This document shows positions 24,937 to 33,517 of a stretch of DNA of 64,000 bases, one piece after another (the stretch's first letter is position 1; each line of letters starts with the position of its first letter). The notes below the pieces were generated by a model. It saw nothing but the letters and a program-made list of their open reading frames with translations. It was not told the DNA's origin and made no database searches. This DNA comes from Amycolatopsis azurea DSM 43854 (GTDB lineage Bacteria > Actinomycetota > Actinomycetes > Mycobacteriales > Pseudonocardiaceae). Both the position numbers and the translations under genes were made by a program. The DNA lies in contig NZ_MUXN01000002.1 in the NCBI RefSeq assembly GCF_001995215.1, forward strand, positions 186,001-250,000, in the 5' to 3' direction.

Positions 24937-26213
24937 CTCGCCCGGTGATCCTGGTCGGCTTTGTGGCGGCCGCGCTGGGTTCGTCCATCAAGGACTTCCA
25001 GCCGGACGGTTCGGTCATCTTCGTCGAGGAGCCCGACGTCGTCCGCAAACGCAACGCGCGGGAGACGGTCGCCGGTTCGGCGCTGGTGCGCGAACTGATC
25101 GAATGGGAGTTCCACCTCCCCGGCAAGGCGGACGAGTTCTACCACGTCCACCGCGACCTCGACCCGGCCGCGGTGGTCCCGCTGACCGAGTACGCGACCC
25201 CGTTCGCGGCCCGGCTCGCGGAACGCTACGGCCTGCCTGGCGCGGGCTTCGGGGCAGCGCAGATCCTGCGGGACAAGGGCGTGCTGCGCCTGGTCAGCCG
25301 GGCGGCGGGGATCGCGAATCCGGCGTCGGCCCGCGTCGAAAGCCCGGAGCAGGTCCGCGAGTTCATGGCGCGGCATCCGGGGAAGATCGTGCTCAAACCC
25401 GCGAACCGGCAGGCGTCGGTGGGAACGCAGGTGCTCAGCGACCCGGCCGAGGCCGAACAGGCGTGGGCGAACTGCGTCGTGCAGGACGAGGGCATTTTCG
25501 TCCCGGATCGCGCCATGGACCTGAAGATGCTGGCCGAAAGCTTCGTCGACGGCGACGAGTACAGCGTCGAAATGCTGCTGAGGGACGGCGAACCGCTGTT
25601 CGCCAACGTCACCGGCAAGCAGTTGTTCCCCGGGCCGCGTCCGGTGGAGCTCGCCCACATCGTCCCCGCCGACATCCCGGACGAGCTCACCGCGACGCTG
25701 AACGAGGAGACGCGGCGGCTCACCGGGGCGGCCGGGTTCCGCACCGGGATCGTCCACTGTGAATGGATCGTCTCCGACGGTGTCCCGTACCTGGTCGAAT
25801 GCGCCGGCCGGTTCGCGGGCGACGGCATCATCGAGCTGATCCAGCGCGCCTATCCGGTGGAGCTGAACCGCGCCTACTTCTCGGTGATGAAGGACGAGCC
25901 GGTCGTGGACGTGCTGCCGCGCAAGGCCGAACGCGGCGCCGCGGTCCGGTTCGTGTCCATCGAGCCGGGGCTCATCGAGGACGTGCGCGGGGTGGAGAAG
26001 GCGTCGCAGGCGGAGGGCGTCTTTCTTTGCGACGTCAGTGTTTCGGCCGGTGACCGGTTCGACGGGCTGCGCAGCTCGTGGGACCGCGTCGGCGATCTGA
26101 TGGTGACCGCGGACAGTCCGGCGGAGGCCTTGCGCCTGGCCGAGGACGCGGTCGTGCTGATCGAGATCGACGTGCGGCCGGACGGCGAGGAGAGGGAGAA
26201 AGCCGCACGATGA
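24933..26213 (+). CDS. ATP-grasp ligase 2
   Basis: 426 residues. N-terminal domain VILVGFVAAALGSSIKDFQPDGSVIFVEEPDVVRKR; ATP-grasp core GKIVLKPANRQASVGTQVLSD, LAESFVDGDEYSVEMLLRDGEP, RTGIVHCEWIVSDGVPYLVECAGRFAGDGI. The metal-ligand Asn of the usual ExN motif appears as ECAGR, a small deviation. Different branch from ligase 1. ATGA overlap with the binding-protein gene and with the mutase gene gives tight coupling. Presumed to make another amide bond of the product. Confidence 0.88.
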   Translation: MTRPVILVGFVAAALGSSIKDFQPDGSVIFVEEPDVVRKRNARETVAGSALVRELIEWEFHLPGKADEFYHVHRDLDPAAVVPLTEYATPFAARLAERYGLPGAGFGAAQILRDKGVLRLVSRAAGIANPASARVESPEQVREFMARHPGKIVLKPANRQASVGTQVLSDPAEAEQAWANCVVQDEGIFVPDRAMDLKMLAESFVDGDEYSVEMLLRDGEPLFANVTGKQLFPGPRPVELAHIVPADIPDELTATLNEETRRLTGAAGFRTGIVHCEWIVSDGVPYLVECAGRFAGDGIIELIQRAYPVELNRAYFSVMKDEPVVDVLPRKAERGAAVRFVSIEPGLIEDVRGVEKASQAEGVFLCDVSVSAGDRFDGLRSSWDRVGDLMVTADSPAEALRLAEDAVVLIEIDVRPDGEEREKAAR

Positions 26214-26674
26214 GTATCGAAGCCGTCCAGCCCTCGCTCCCGGACGCCGGTCTCGACGTGGTCGTGACCGGGCTCTCGTCCGACGCGCACACCTGGAACC
26301 TGGTGTACCTGGAGCTGTTGCTGGAGGAACTGGGCTGCCGGGTCACCAATCTCGGCGCCTGCGTCCCGGACGCGACGATCGTGCGCGAATGCGCCGTCCG
26401 GCGGCCGGACCTGGTGGTGATCAGCAGTCTCAACGGGCACGGCTGCCAGGACGGCGTCCGGCTGATGGACACCTTCCGCGCGCACGCGGACCTGGTCACG
26501 ACGCCGGTCGTCATCGGCGGGAAGCTCGACGTCATCGGCGGCAGCAACGCGGCACGGCTGCTGGAGGCCGGCTTCGACGCGGTGTTCGAGGACTCGGGCG
26601 GGCTGACCCCGTTCCGTACCTTCCTCCGCACCTTGTCCGTGCGCACCTCCGGTGTCCCGCTGGGCGCGGGATGA
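26210..26674 (+). CDS. Glutamate (methylaspartate) mutase small, B12-binding subunit
   Basis: 154 residues. Adenosylcobalamin-binding fold: VVTGLSSDAHTWNLVYLELLLEELGCRVTNLGACVPDATIV, then SSLNGHGCQDGVRLMDTFRAH and VIGGKLDVIGG. The His of the DxHxxG base-off motif is kept (DAH) but the Gly is Asn (DAHTWN). Partners the large subunit at 26671 to interconvert L-glutamate and threo-3-methylaspartate. Fully coupled to its neighbours by ATGA overlaps. Confidence 0.9.
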   Translation: MSIEAVQPSLPDAGLDVVVTGLSSDAHTWNLVYLELLLEELGCRVTNLGACVPDATIVRECAVRRPDLVVISSLNGHGCQDGVRLMDTFRAHADLVTTPVVIGGKLDVIGGSNAARLLEAGFDAVFEDSGGLTPFRTFLRTLSVRTSGVPLGAG

Positions 26675-27978
26675 ACGTGCTCACCCCGCGACGGGGACTT
26701 TCGTTCGGCGAGGTGGTGGCGCGCCACCACGCCGAAGGGGATCTGGTCGTCCAGCCCCGGATGGGGTTCGCCGATCCGGGGCGGATGACCAGGGGGCTGC
26801 TGGCGACCCGGTCGGCCCGGGCCGCGACGGTCGGGACCATCACGATCGACAGCTACACCAGGGTCGGCGACCACGAGGCGGCCCGCGCGGCGCTGGCGGC
26901 CGGCGCCGATCTCAACGGGTACCCGCTCGTCGACCACGATCCCGTGACGACGACGGCGTTGCTCGACGGCGTGCTGACCAGGGATTTCCCGGTGCAGATC
27001 CGGCACGGTTCGGCGGATCCCCGCCGGATCGTGCGGACGCTGCTGGACTTCGGGCTGCACGCGACCGAGGGCGGGCCGGTGTCGTACTGCCTGCCGTACA
27101 GCCGGATGCCGCTGTCCGCGGCCGTCGACAACTGGCGGCGTTCGTGCGAAACGCTGGCCGAAGCCCGGGGGCCCGAGCTGGAGCCGCATCTGGAGACGTT
27201 CGGCGGCTGCATGATGGGCCAGCTGTGCCCGCCCGCGCTGCTGGTCGCGCTGAGTGTGCTGGAGGGGATCTTCTTCTGGCGGCACGGGATCCGGTGCCTG
27301 TCCTTCAGCTACGCGCAGCAGACCCACGCCGGGCAGGACGAGGAGGCGGTCGCCGCGCTGCAGGCGCTGATCAGGGAATACGTGCCGCACGCGCGCACGC
27401 ATGTGGTGATCTACGGCTACATGGGCGTCTACCCGAGGACTCCCGGCGGCGCGCTGGCGCTGATCGCGGAGTCCGCGCGGCTGGCCGCCCGCACCGGGTC
27501 GAGCAGGCTGATCGTCAAGACCACCGCCGAGGCGCACCGGCTGCCGACCGTGGCGGAGAACGTGACCGCGCTGGAGCACGCCGCCGAGGCCGCCAGTGGT
27601 GTCTCGCGGATCGGCCATCTCGGCGACACCGGGATCCACGCGCAGGCGAAAGCGTTGGTGGACAACGTTCTTTCGCTCGACGGCGATCTCGGCAGGGCCT
27701 TGGTCACCGCGTTCGCGCGGGGGCAGCTGGACGTCCCGTTCTGCCTGCACCCGGACAACGCCGGCCGGGCGCGCGGACGGCTGGACGCGAACGGGCGCCT
27801 GGAATGGCAGCGGATCGGCGCGATGCCACTGGGCGATCTCGTCGACCTGCCCGCGGACCGGCGGATGACCTCGGGCGATCTGCTGGACGCGCTCCGGTAC
27901 GTCGAGCGGACGTTCGACGAGAAGTACGGGATGCCCGGAATCGAAACCGCGAAACTGATACAGGGGAGCAGAACATGA
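26671..27978 (+). CDS. Glutamate (methylaspartate) mutase large (epsilon) subunit
   Basis: 435 residues, TIM-barrel catalytic subunit: DLVVQPRMGFADPGRMTRGLLATRSARAATVGTITIDSYTRVGDHEAA, HGSADPRRIVRTLLDFGLHATEGGPVSYCLPYSR, HLETFGGCMMGQLCPPALLVALSVLEGIFF. Arg in RHGSADPR and the EGGP segment match the substrate-binding side of GlmE. Shorter than the about 480 residues of clostridial GlmE. In secondary metabolism such pairs feed 3-methylaspartate to products such as friulimicin, vicenistatin and nikkomycin. Here it is probably also a precursor enzyme. Confidence 0.92.
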   Translation: MNVLTPRRGLSFGEVVARHHAEGDLVVQPRMGFADPGRMTRGLLATRSARAATVGTITIDSYTRVGDHEAARAALAAGADLNGYPLVDHDPVTTTALLDGVLTRDFPVQIRHGSADPRRIVRTLLDFGLHATEGGPVSYCLPYSRMPLSAAVDNWRRSCETLAEARGPELEPHLETFGGCMMGQLCPPALLVALSVLEGIFFWRHGIRCLSFSYAQQTHAGQDEEAVAALQALIREYVPHARTHVVIYGYMGVYPRTPGGALALIAESARLAARTGSSRLIVKTTAEAHRLPTVAENVTALEHAAEAASGVSRIGHLGDTGIHAQAKALVDNVLSLDGDLGRALVTAFARGQLDVPFCLHPDNAGRARGRLDANGRLEWQRIGAMPLGDLVDLPADRRMTSGDLLDALRYVERTFDEKYGMPGIETAKLIQGSRT

Positions 27979-28970
27979 CCGGAACACCGGAAGCGGCGCT
28001 GCCGCCGGGCACCCGCGAGCACCTGACGTCACCGGTGACGCAGGCGGCGTTGCGCATCCAGAACAGCATCACCGCGGGCACCCGCGAATACCTCGGCATG
28101 AACGGGTTCGTGGAGCTCCAGCCGCCGCTGATCGGGCCGGTCACCGACCCGGGATGCCGCGGCGCCAAACAGGTCGACGTCGACTACTACGGGCACAAGT
28201 ACAAGATGATGACCAGCGTCATCCTGTACAAGCAGGCGTCGCTGCTCGCGTTCGACAAGATCTTCTACGTCGCGCCGAACGTGCGGCTGGAACCGCTGGA
28301 GACCTCGACCACCGGACGACATCTGGTGGAGTTCACCCAGATCGACGTCGAGGTCGCGCGGGCGAGCCGCGAGGACGTCCTCGACCTGGCGCAGGGCCTG
28401 CTCCGGCATGTGGTGACCTACACGCTGCGAGAGTCCAAAGTGGACCTGGCCACTCTCGGCCGGGACCCGGAGGCGTTCACGGCGCTCCTGGACGAGGACT
28501 TCGAGCGGATGACGCACCGCGAGGCGGTGTCACGGTTGCAGGGGCTGCTGCACGGCCAGAGCGCCGACGCGGAGATCGACTGGCAGGGCGAGCGGATCAT
28601 CTCCGGGCAGACGAACCGGCCGTTCTTCATCGTCGACTACCCGAAGGGATCGCGCGGGTTCACCGACGGCGAGTCGAGCACCGAACCGGGCGTGCTGCGG
28701 AACTTCGACCTCATCGCTGCGGAAGGGTTCGGCGAGCTGTGCAGTGGCGGTGAGCGCACGCACGAGTACCGGCGGCTGATCGAACGGATGCGGGAGACGG
28801 GGGAGAATCCGGCGAAGTACGCCTGGTACCTCGACCTCGCGCGCGAAGGACTGCCGCCGAGCGCGGGCTTCGGGATGGGGCTGGAACGGGTGACGCGCTA
28901 CATCGCCGGGCTGGACGCGATCTGGCAGGCCAACGCGTACCCGAAGCTGCCCGGGATCGCGGCGCCGTGA
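27975..28970 (+). CDS. AsnRS/AspRS-core enzyme, asparagine-synthetase-like
   Basis: 331 residues. Class II aaRS catalytic core only, with no anticodon-binding domain: motif 2 VRLEPLETSTTGRHLVEFTQIDVEVA and motif 3 GFGMGLERVTRYIAG. Size and layout resemble the archaeal asparagine synthetase that evolved from AspRS, which adenylates aspartate and amidates it. Between a glutamate mutase and an FMN glutamate-synthase domain, it may activate and amidate Asp, 3-methylaspartate or a derivative. It is not likely to charge tRNA. Confidence 0.87.
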   Translation: MTGTPEAALPPGTREHLTSPVTQAALRIQNSITAGTREYLGMNGFVELQPPLIGPVTDPGCRGAKQVDVDYYGHKYKMMTSVILYKQASLLAFDKIFYVAPNVRLEPLETSTTGRHLVEFTQIDVEVARASREDVLDLAQGLLRHVVTYTLRESKVDLATLGRDPEAFTALLDEDFERMTHREAVSRLQGLLHGQSADAEIDWQGERIISGQTNRPFFIVDYPKGSRGFTDGESSTEPGVLRNFDLIAAEGFGELCSGGERTHEYRRLIERMRETGENPAKYAWYLDLAREGLPPSAGFGMGLERVTRYIAGLDAIWQANAYPKLPGIAAP

Positions 28971-30220
28971 TCACTGCGCGGCAGCTCCCCGAAGACGCGA
29001 TCCGCGCCAGGGCGCGGGAAGGCAGCGCGGCGATCTTCCCCGACGTCGGGGGATACGGCCGGTCGCTGTTCGGCGCGGACGTCGACAGTCCGCCGGACGA
29101 ACTCGACCGCGCGAGGATCGTGCCGCCGGTATTCGTCCCGCGGCGCCTGGAGAAGATGTTCGACCTCGCGCGTGAACCGGTCTACGGCGATGTCGGTCTC
29201 TCGACGGTTCTGGGCGGCTTCACCGCGCCGTCGCCGGTCTTCCTGTGCGCGTTCGGATCCACGCAGGTGGCGGGCAGCGGTCTCGGGATCGCCGCGAGCG
29301 AGCAGGCGGGCAGGCTCGGGATGCCGATGGTGATCGGCGAGAACGTGGTGCCCATGCACGGATACGGCCGGATGGGCGAAAGCGCGGAGGACGGTCTGCT
29401 CGGCCGGATCCGCGCGTACGCCGGCGCGGTGCCGGACGGGCTGGGCGGCGTCGTGGTGCAGCAGAGCACCGAAGACGCCGACGCCGAGGTGTGGAACCTC
29501 GTCTACAGCGACCCGTCCGCGACGAAACTGCTGGAAACCGGGCGGCTGGCGTTCGAGCTCAAGGTCGGCCAAGGCGCCAAGCCGGGGCTCGGCGGGATGA
29601 CCGTGCTCTCGCGCACGGCCGCCGGCGAGATCGCCGAACAGTACACAGTGGACGAAACGTTCGGCACGGACACCGCCATGGTGCTGCGCTCGAGCAGCCC
29701 CGGCACGTTCACCGGCGAGATCCTGCGCCAGCAGATCCACCTGATGCGCAACAACTACCCGCGCGCACGGGCCTGGGTGAAACTGCACCCGGGTCGCGAC
29801 GTCGGCGAAGCCGCGCGGGTCGCTTGGGCGGCGGGCGCGGACGCCGTCACCGTGGACGGAGCCGAGGGCGGCACCGGCTGGGCGCCGTCGGTGTTCCTCG
29901 ACCAGGTCGGGTTGCCGCTGGTGGAATGCCTGCGCCGGGTCGGCAAGCACGACGCGTCGCTGCTGGTTTCGGGGCGGATCTGGGAAGGGGCCCGTGCGCT
30001 GAAGTGCCTTGCCATGGGCGCCTCCGCGGTCGGCCTCGGCCGGGCTGCACTGCTCGCCGTCGACGAGGACGCGACCGAAGGGCTCGTGCGGCTGGTGCGG
30101 TGTCTCGAACTCGAACTCCGGCTGCTCACCAGCGCGCTCGGGAAGTACGACCTCGCGGAACTCACCTCGGACGACCTCTGGTTCCCCGGCTCTCCCGGAC
30201 GAATGGAGCAGGACGGATGA
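28967..30220 (+). CDS. Stand-alone FMN domain of glutamate synthase type
   Basis: 417 residues, Glu_synthase/FMN barrel: FVPRRLEKMFDLAREPVYGDVGLSTVLGGF, WVKLHPGRDVGEAARVAWAAGADAVTVDGAEGGTGWAPS, LLVSGRIWEGARALKCLAMGASAVGLGRAAL. There is no glutaminase domain and the Cys cluster that binds [3Fe-4S] in GltB is absent after the GR motif. It may perform a flavin-dependent redox step on an imino/amino acid rather than glutamate synthesis. Coupled by overlaps to both neighbours. Confidence 0.87.
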   Translation: MITARQLPEDAIRARAREGSAAIFPDVGGYGRSLFGADVDSPPDELDRARIVPPVFVPRRLEKMFDLAREPVYGDVGLSTVLGGFTAPSPVFLCAFGSTQVAGSGLGIAASEQAGRLGMPMVIGENVVPMHGYGRMGESAEDGLLGRIRAYAGAVPDGLGGVVVQQSTEDADAEVWNLVYSDPSATKLLETGRLAFELKVGQGAKPGLGGMTVLSRTAAGEIAEQYTVDETFGTDTAMVLRSSSPGTFTGEILRQQIHLMRNNYPRARAWVKLHPGRDVGEAARVAWAAGADAVTVDGAEGGTGWAPSVFLDQVGLPLVECLRRVGKHDASLLVSGRIWEGARALKCLAMGASAVGLGRAALLAVDEDATEGLVRLVRCLELELRLLTSALGKYDLAELTSDDLWFPGSPGRMEQDG

Positions 30221-30546
30221 TCAACTACGACGGCAAGCGGTTCCGTAAGGTCAGCACCGACCCGAACGCGCCGGTCACCCTGTACCGGCAGAGGGACGAC
30301 CTGGTGTGGGCCGAGCTGACCGGCGGCGGCGTGCGGCTCGGGTCGCTGACCGGGAAGTGCGGCGAGGACGGGACGATCGACATGGCCTACACGATGGTGC
30401 TGGCCAGTGGTCAGGTGATCTCGGGGCACAGCACGAACACCCCGGAGTTCCTGCCGGACGGGCGGATCCGGCTGAACGAGGTGTGGGAGCGGTACGGGAC
30501 CAATGGCTCCCGTGGTACGTCGGCGATCGAGGAGGTCGCGGAGTAG
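30217..30546 (+). CDS. Small beta-rich protein, last gene of operon 1
   Basis: 109 residues, MINYDGKRFRKVSTDPNAPVTLYRQRDDLVWAELTGGGVRLGSLTGKCGEDGTIDMAYTMVL. Similar small proteins are labelled 'N-acetylglutamate synthase' in some annotations without evidence; alternating strands suggest a compact beta-barrel or lipocalin-like fold. ATGA overlap with the FMN gene. Role in the pathway unknown. Confidence 0.75.
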   Translation: MINYDGKRFRKVSTDPNAPVTLYRQRDDLVWAELTGGGVRLGSLTGKCGEDGTIDMAYTMVLASGQVISGHSTNTPEFLPDGRIRLNEVWERYGTNGSRGTSAIEEVAE

Positions 30547-30561
30547 GTCCGGCGGTTTGCG

Positions 30562-30610
30562 CGTGAAGGCCCCCTTCCCTCGGCTCAGCCGAGGGAAGGG
30601 GGCCTTCACG
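30562..30610. terminator. Perfect 24-base-arm hairpin ending operon 1
   Basis: Arms 30562-30585 and 30587-30610, starting 16 bases after the stop at 30546. The arm begins CGTGAAGGCC, also seen in the hairpin at 40948-41002 that ends operon 2. Confidence 0.8.
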
Positions 30611-30748
30611 GACTTCAAGCCGGACGAGCGGCACACGAACAGTGGGGGCGGCACCGTATTTCTGCCCTTTTCGGTCACCCGAAAGGCGATTCACGCGACC
30701 GAAAAGGGCAACCGGGAGGGCTGAACGGCTCACTCCGAAAGGAGCAGC

Positions 30749-31099
30749 TCAGTTCGGGTTCTTTTCCAGGTATTCCGTCCAGACCTTCTTCGGCACGCAC
30801 ATTCGCCACGAGTCGACGATCAGCTCTCGTAACTCCTCGTAATCGATTGCGGACAGCCGGACGCGGACCCACTGATAGCGCATATCGGAGGGAATCGGCA
30901 TCATGAACTTGTCCGGCTCGCCCGCCACCAGCGCTTCCCGCTCCTCTTTGGGATACCCGAATCCCAACACGGTTTCGTCGGGTGAGAGCGAAAGGAACAC
31001 GATTCGCCCCACGCGGAACTTCGCCCGGTCCCGGACCAGCGCCTCATAGGCGCGAGGCAGCTCCGAAGCGATCCGTCTGACGTCATCCCCGGTTACCAT
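30749..31099 (-). CDS. MmcQ/YjbR-family protein
   Basis: 116 residues from ATG 31099. VTGDDVRRIASELPRAYEALVRDRAKFRVGRIVFLSLSPDETVLGFGYPKEEREALVAGEPDKFMMP and WVRVRLSAIDYEELRELIVDSWRMCVPKKV are the pattern of MmcQ/YjbR DNA-binding-like proteins of double-wing fold; function unknown. It overlaps the upstream gene by 17 bases. Opposite strand to the biosynthetic operons and with lower GC, so probably a passenger. Confidence 0.8.
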   Translation of the reverse strand: MVTGDDVRRIASELPRAYEALVRDRAKFRVGRIVFLSLSPDETVLGFGYPKEEREALVAGEPDKFMMPIPSDMRYQWVRVRLSAIDYEELRELIVDSWRMCVPKKVWTEYLEKNPN

Positions 31100-31775
31100 T
31101 TTTCCACCATTCTCCGCTGTCTGTTCCCCAGTCACCCGTGGCGCCCATGGTGAAGGCGACGTAAAGGTATTCGTCCAGGATCTTCGCCAGTGACACGGGT
31201 CTGCCCACAAGGGCGGGGATCTTCTCCCCGTCGTCCGCCGCCTCCGCGATCACCGCGGCGGCCCACTCGCGGCCGAGCCGCAGATGCCTGCCGAACGCGG
31301 CGCCGTCGCGGTCGCCGTGGAGCGCTGCCGCGATGGCGGCGTCCCACGGGATGATCGTGTTGGGCCGCAACGCATACAGTGCCTTGGCCGCGGCGGTCGG
31401 GCCCAGCGTACGCCTCGTCCGTCCCGCCGAGACGACGACACCCGAGAGATCCGCGTACGCCTGCGCCGTCGCGTCGATCCCCGCGTCCGTCAGGTGGACG
31501 AGGTCGACAGTGGGCAGTGCGGAACCCCAGATCTCCCACCAGGCCCGGATCCCGTCGTCGAACGGGGCGGGCTCGCCTTCCCGCGGGTACCGGATACGGC
31601 ATCCCCATGAGTTCAGCCAGCGCAGAAGAATTGTGCGATGTGCGGCCTGTGACAGGTCGATCGCGGACCGCGTTTCTTCGAGCAGTCGGAGCCAGGAGCT
31701 GTCGGCATTCGCGAAGCCGTTGAACACTTCGGCGGCGCGCCGGAGTTCGGCGAGAGGGGGTAGGGGACCACGCAT
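31083..31775 (-). CDS. Hypothetical protein, about 230 residues
   Basis: MRGPLPPLAELRRAAEVFNGFANADSSWLRLLEETRSAIDLSQAAHRTILLRWLNSWGCRI, then a helix-rich middle (TLGPTAAAKALYALRPNTIIPWDAAIAAALHG) reminiscent of an HhH/DNA-glycosylase-like helical fold, though this is only an impression. No family assigned. Coupled to the MmcQ gene. Divergent from the regulator at 31964. Confidence 0.75.
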   Translation of the reverse strand: MRGPLPPLAELRRAAEVFNGFANADSSWLRLLEETRSAIDLSQAAHRTILLRWLNSWGCRIRYPREGEPAPFDDGIRAWWEIWGSALPTVDLVHLTDAGIDATAQAYADLSGVVVSAGRTRRTLGPTAAAKALYALRPNTIIPWDAAIAAALHGDRDGAAFGRHLRLGREWAAAVIAEAADDGEKIPALVGRPVSLAKILDEYLYVAFTMGATGDWGTDSGEWWKNGNRG

Positions 31776-31963
31776 GGGCGAACCCTATCCGGTGCCACCA
31801 AGGGGGTGAATTTCCGCGTCCAACTATTGGACTTTGTACATTGAGTCACCTATTTGTATCTGCTGCACGGTTCATTGGTCCTTTAGGGTTGTGGCCAGGA
31901 AGGCCGCAAGGATGATGGTCACGCAGAGCGATCGCGTTACCTCGTCCAGGGGAGGAGTAAGGC
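31776..31963. promoter_or_regulatory. AT-richer divergent promoter region
   Basis: 188 bases between the gene ending at 31775 and the regulator. The stretch around 31820-31880 is markedly AT-richer than the window (TTGGACTTTGTACATT, CACCTATTTGTATCTGC), which fits a promoter for one or both genes; exact boxes cannot be fixed. The GTTGATT/GGTCAAC motif of operons 1 and 2 is absent. Confidence 0.45.
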
Positions 31964-33430
31964 ATGGGCAGACCCGAGCGACCGTTGGACGGCTCCACTG
32001 GTCCGATCGCCGCATTCGCTCATGATCTGCGTGTTTTGAGGAACCGTGCGGGAAACCCGAGCTACCGGGAACTCGCCAGGACGGCACTGTTCGCACCTTC
32101 CGTACTGTCCAGCGCGGCCAGTGGCCACCGGCTGCCCACTCTCGCCGTGACACTGGCGTTCGTCTCCGCGTGCGGGGGAGACCGGGCGGCGTGGGAACGG
32201 CGATGGCGGAGTCTCGCCGGGCAGACGGGAGGCGGCACCGAGGTCCGGGAGGAGCGCGCGCCCGCGCCGGCTCAGGCGGAGATACCGGCGGACGGCGCAC
32301 ACGCGCTGGCATCCGGCGTCATCCACCTCGCCCGTCCGGCCCAGCTGCCCATGGGGTCGAGGACCTTCGTCGGCAGGGAAGGGGATCTGGCCGAAGCCGC
32401 GGAAATGATCGGAGCGTCCGGTCCGATCAAGGTGCCGTTGCTCGTCAGTGGTCCGATCGGGGTAGGTAAAACCGCCTTCGCGTTGCGGCTGGCCGAAGAG
32501 GTGGCGGCGGACTTCCCGGACGGGCAGCTCTACGCCGACCTGAGCAACAGCGGGACCGGTGGCCGGTCGGCGAACGGGATCGTGCGCGGCTTCCTGCGCG
32601 CGCTCGGCGTGCCGGCGCATCTCGTGCCCGACGACCCGATGCAGCGGATCGGGTTGTACCGATCCCTGCTGGCGGAACGCCGGTTGTTCGTCCTCCTGGC
32701 GGGCGTCAGCGACGAGGGACAGGTGCGGCCGCTGCTGGGCCAGGCCCCGCACAGCCAGGTCGTGGTGACCAGCCGCGCCCGGCTGCTCGGGCTGGAGGAC
32801 ACGAACCGTGTCGAACTGGATACGTTCTCCCGTAAGGAATCGCTGGCATTGATCGGCCGGATCGCCGGACCGGGCCGGGTACGGGCCGAACACGACGCCA
32901 CCGACTCGATCGCCGAACTGTGCGGGGATCTGCCGCTGGCGGTCAACATCGTCGGCCGCAAGATCGCCGCGCGCCCGGAATGGGCGATCGCGTACACGGC
33001 GGGCCAGCTCGCCGATCGCGAACGGCTCATGGACAGCCTCAGCGTGGGCGACGTCAACGTCCGCGACCGGTTCACCGCGGCGTACGAACATCTTTCGCCC
33101 GCCGAACGGGAGGCCATCCACCACTTCGGGCAGAGCGGGGCGGGCTGGACGACGTCGATCGGCGTCGCCGCGGCGATGGGCATCATGATCGAGACCGCCG
33201 ACGAACTCCTCGAGTCCGTCGTGGACGCCGGACTTCTCCAGCGTGCCAACGTCGCCGGCCGCTACGCGGTCTCCCGGCTGGTCAGCGCGTTCGCCGCCGA
33301 GCGGCAACGGGACCCGGATTCCGTCGCCGCCGCCGTCCCGATGGTCGGCCGCAGGGCACGGAAGAACGCGTTCGAATCGCTGCGCCACGACGCCGTGCGC
33401 ACCCTGCCCGGCAGCTCGTCCGAAGGTTGA
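31964..33430 (+). CDS. HTH plus NB-ARC (STAND) regulator of the cluster
   Basis: 488 residues. N-terminal XRE-like HTH (IAAFAHDLRVLRNRAGNPSYRELARTALFAPSVLSSAASG), linker, then an NB-ARC ATPase from about residue 135: Walker A LVSGPIGVGKTAFALRLAEEV, VTSRARLLGLED (sensor), CGDLPLAVNIVG (GxP). It lacks the SARP DNA-binding domain and TPR region of AfsR. AGGAG precedes ATG 31964. Lies between the two operons and its stop overlaps the operator of operon 2, so it is the best candidate for the cluster-specific activator. Confidence 0.87.
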   Translation: MGRPERPLDGSTGPIAAFAHDLRVLRNRAGNPSYRELARTALFAPSVLSSAASGHRLPTLAVTLAFVSACGGDRAAWERRWRSLAGQTGGGTEVREERAPAPAQAEIPADGAHALASGVIHLARPAQLPMGSRTFVGREGDLAEAAEMIGASGPIKVPLLVSGPIGVGKTAFALRLAEEVAADFPDGQLYADLSNSGTGGRSANGIVRGFLRALGVPAHLVPDDPMQRIGLYRSLLAERRLFVLLAGVSDEGQVRPLLGQAPHSQVVVTSRARLLGLEDTNRVELDTFSRKESLALIGRIAGPGRVRAEHDATDSIAELCGDLPLAVNIVGRKIAARPEWAIAYTAGQLADRERLMDSLSVGDVNVRDRFTAAYEHLSPAEREAIHHFGQSGAGWTTSIGVAAAMGIMIETADELLESVVDAGLLQRANVAGRYAVSRLVSAFAAERQRDPDSVAAAVPMVGRRARKNAFESLRHDAVRTLPGSSSEG

Positions 33431-33461
33431 TTGTTCTCCCCGCGCGACGCTTCCGGTCAAC
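33426..33461 (+). promoter_or_regulatory. Cluster-specific operator upstream of operon 2
   Basis: GTTGATTGTTCT (33426-33437) and TTCCGGTCAAC (33451-33461), with the stop codon of the regulator inside the first block. Second copy of the motif at 17151-17187; 57 bases before the carbamoyltransferase ATG. Confidence 0.6.
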
Positions 33462-33517
33462 GGAGCGCGCGGCTTGAATGAGTCGACGAATGAAGGCGAG
33501 CGAAATTCGGTGACACA

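Noticed and set aside
27975..28970. Asparaginyl- or aspartyl-tRNA synthetase for translation
   Set aside because: Lacks the N-terminal anticodon-binding OB domain and is embedded in the metabolite operon.
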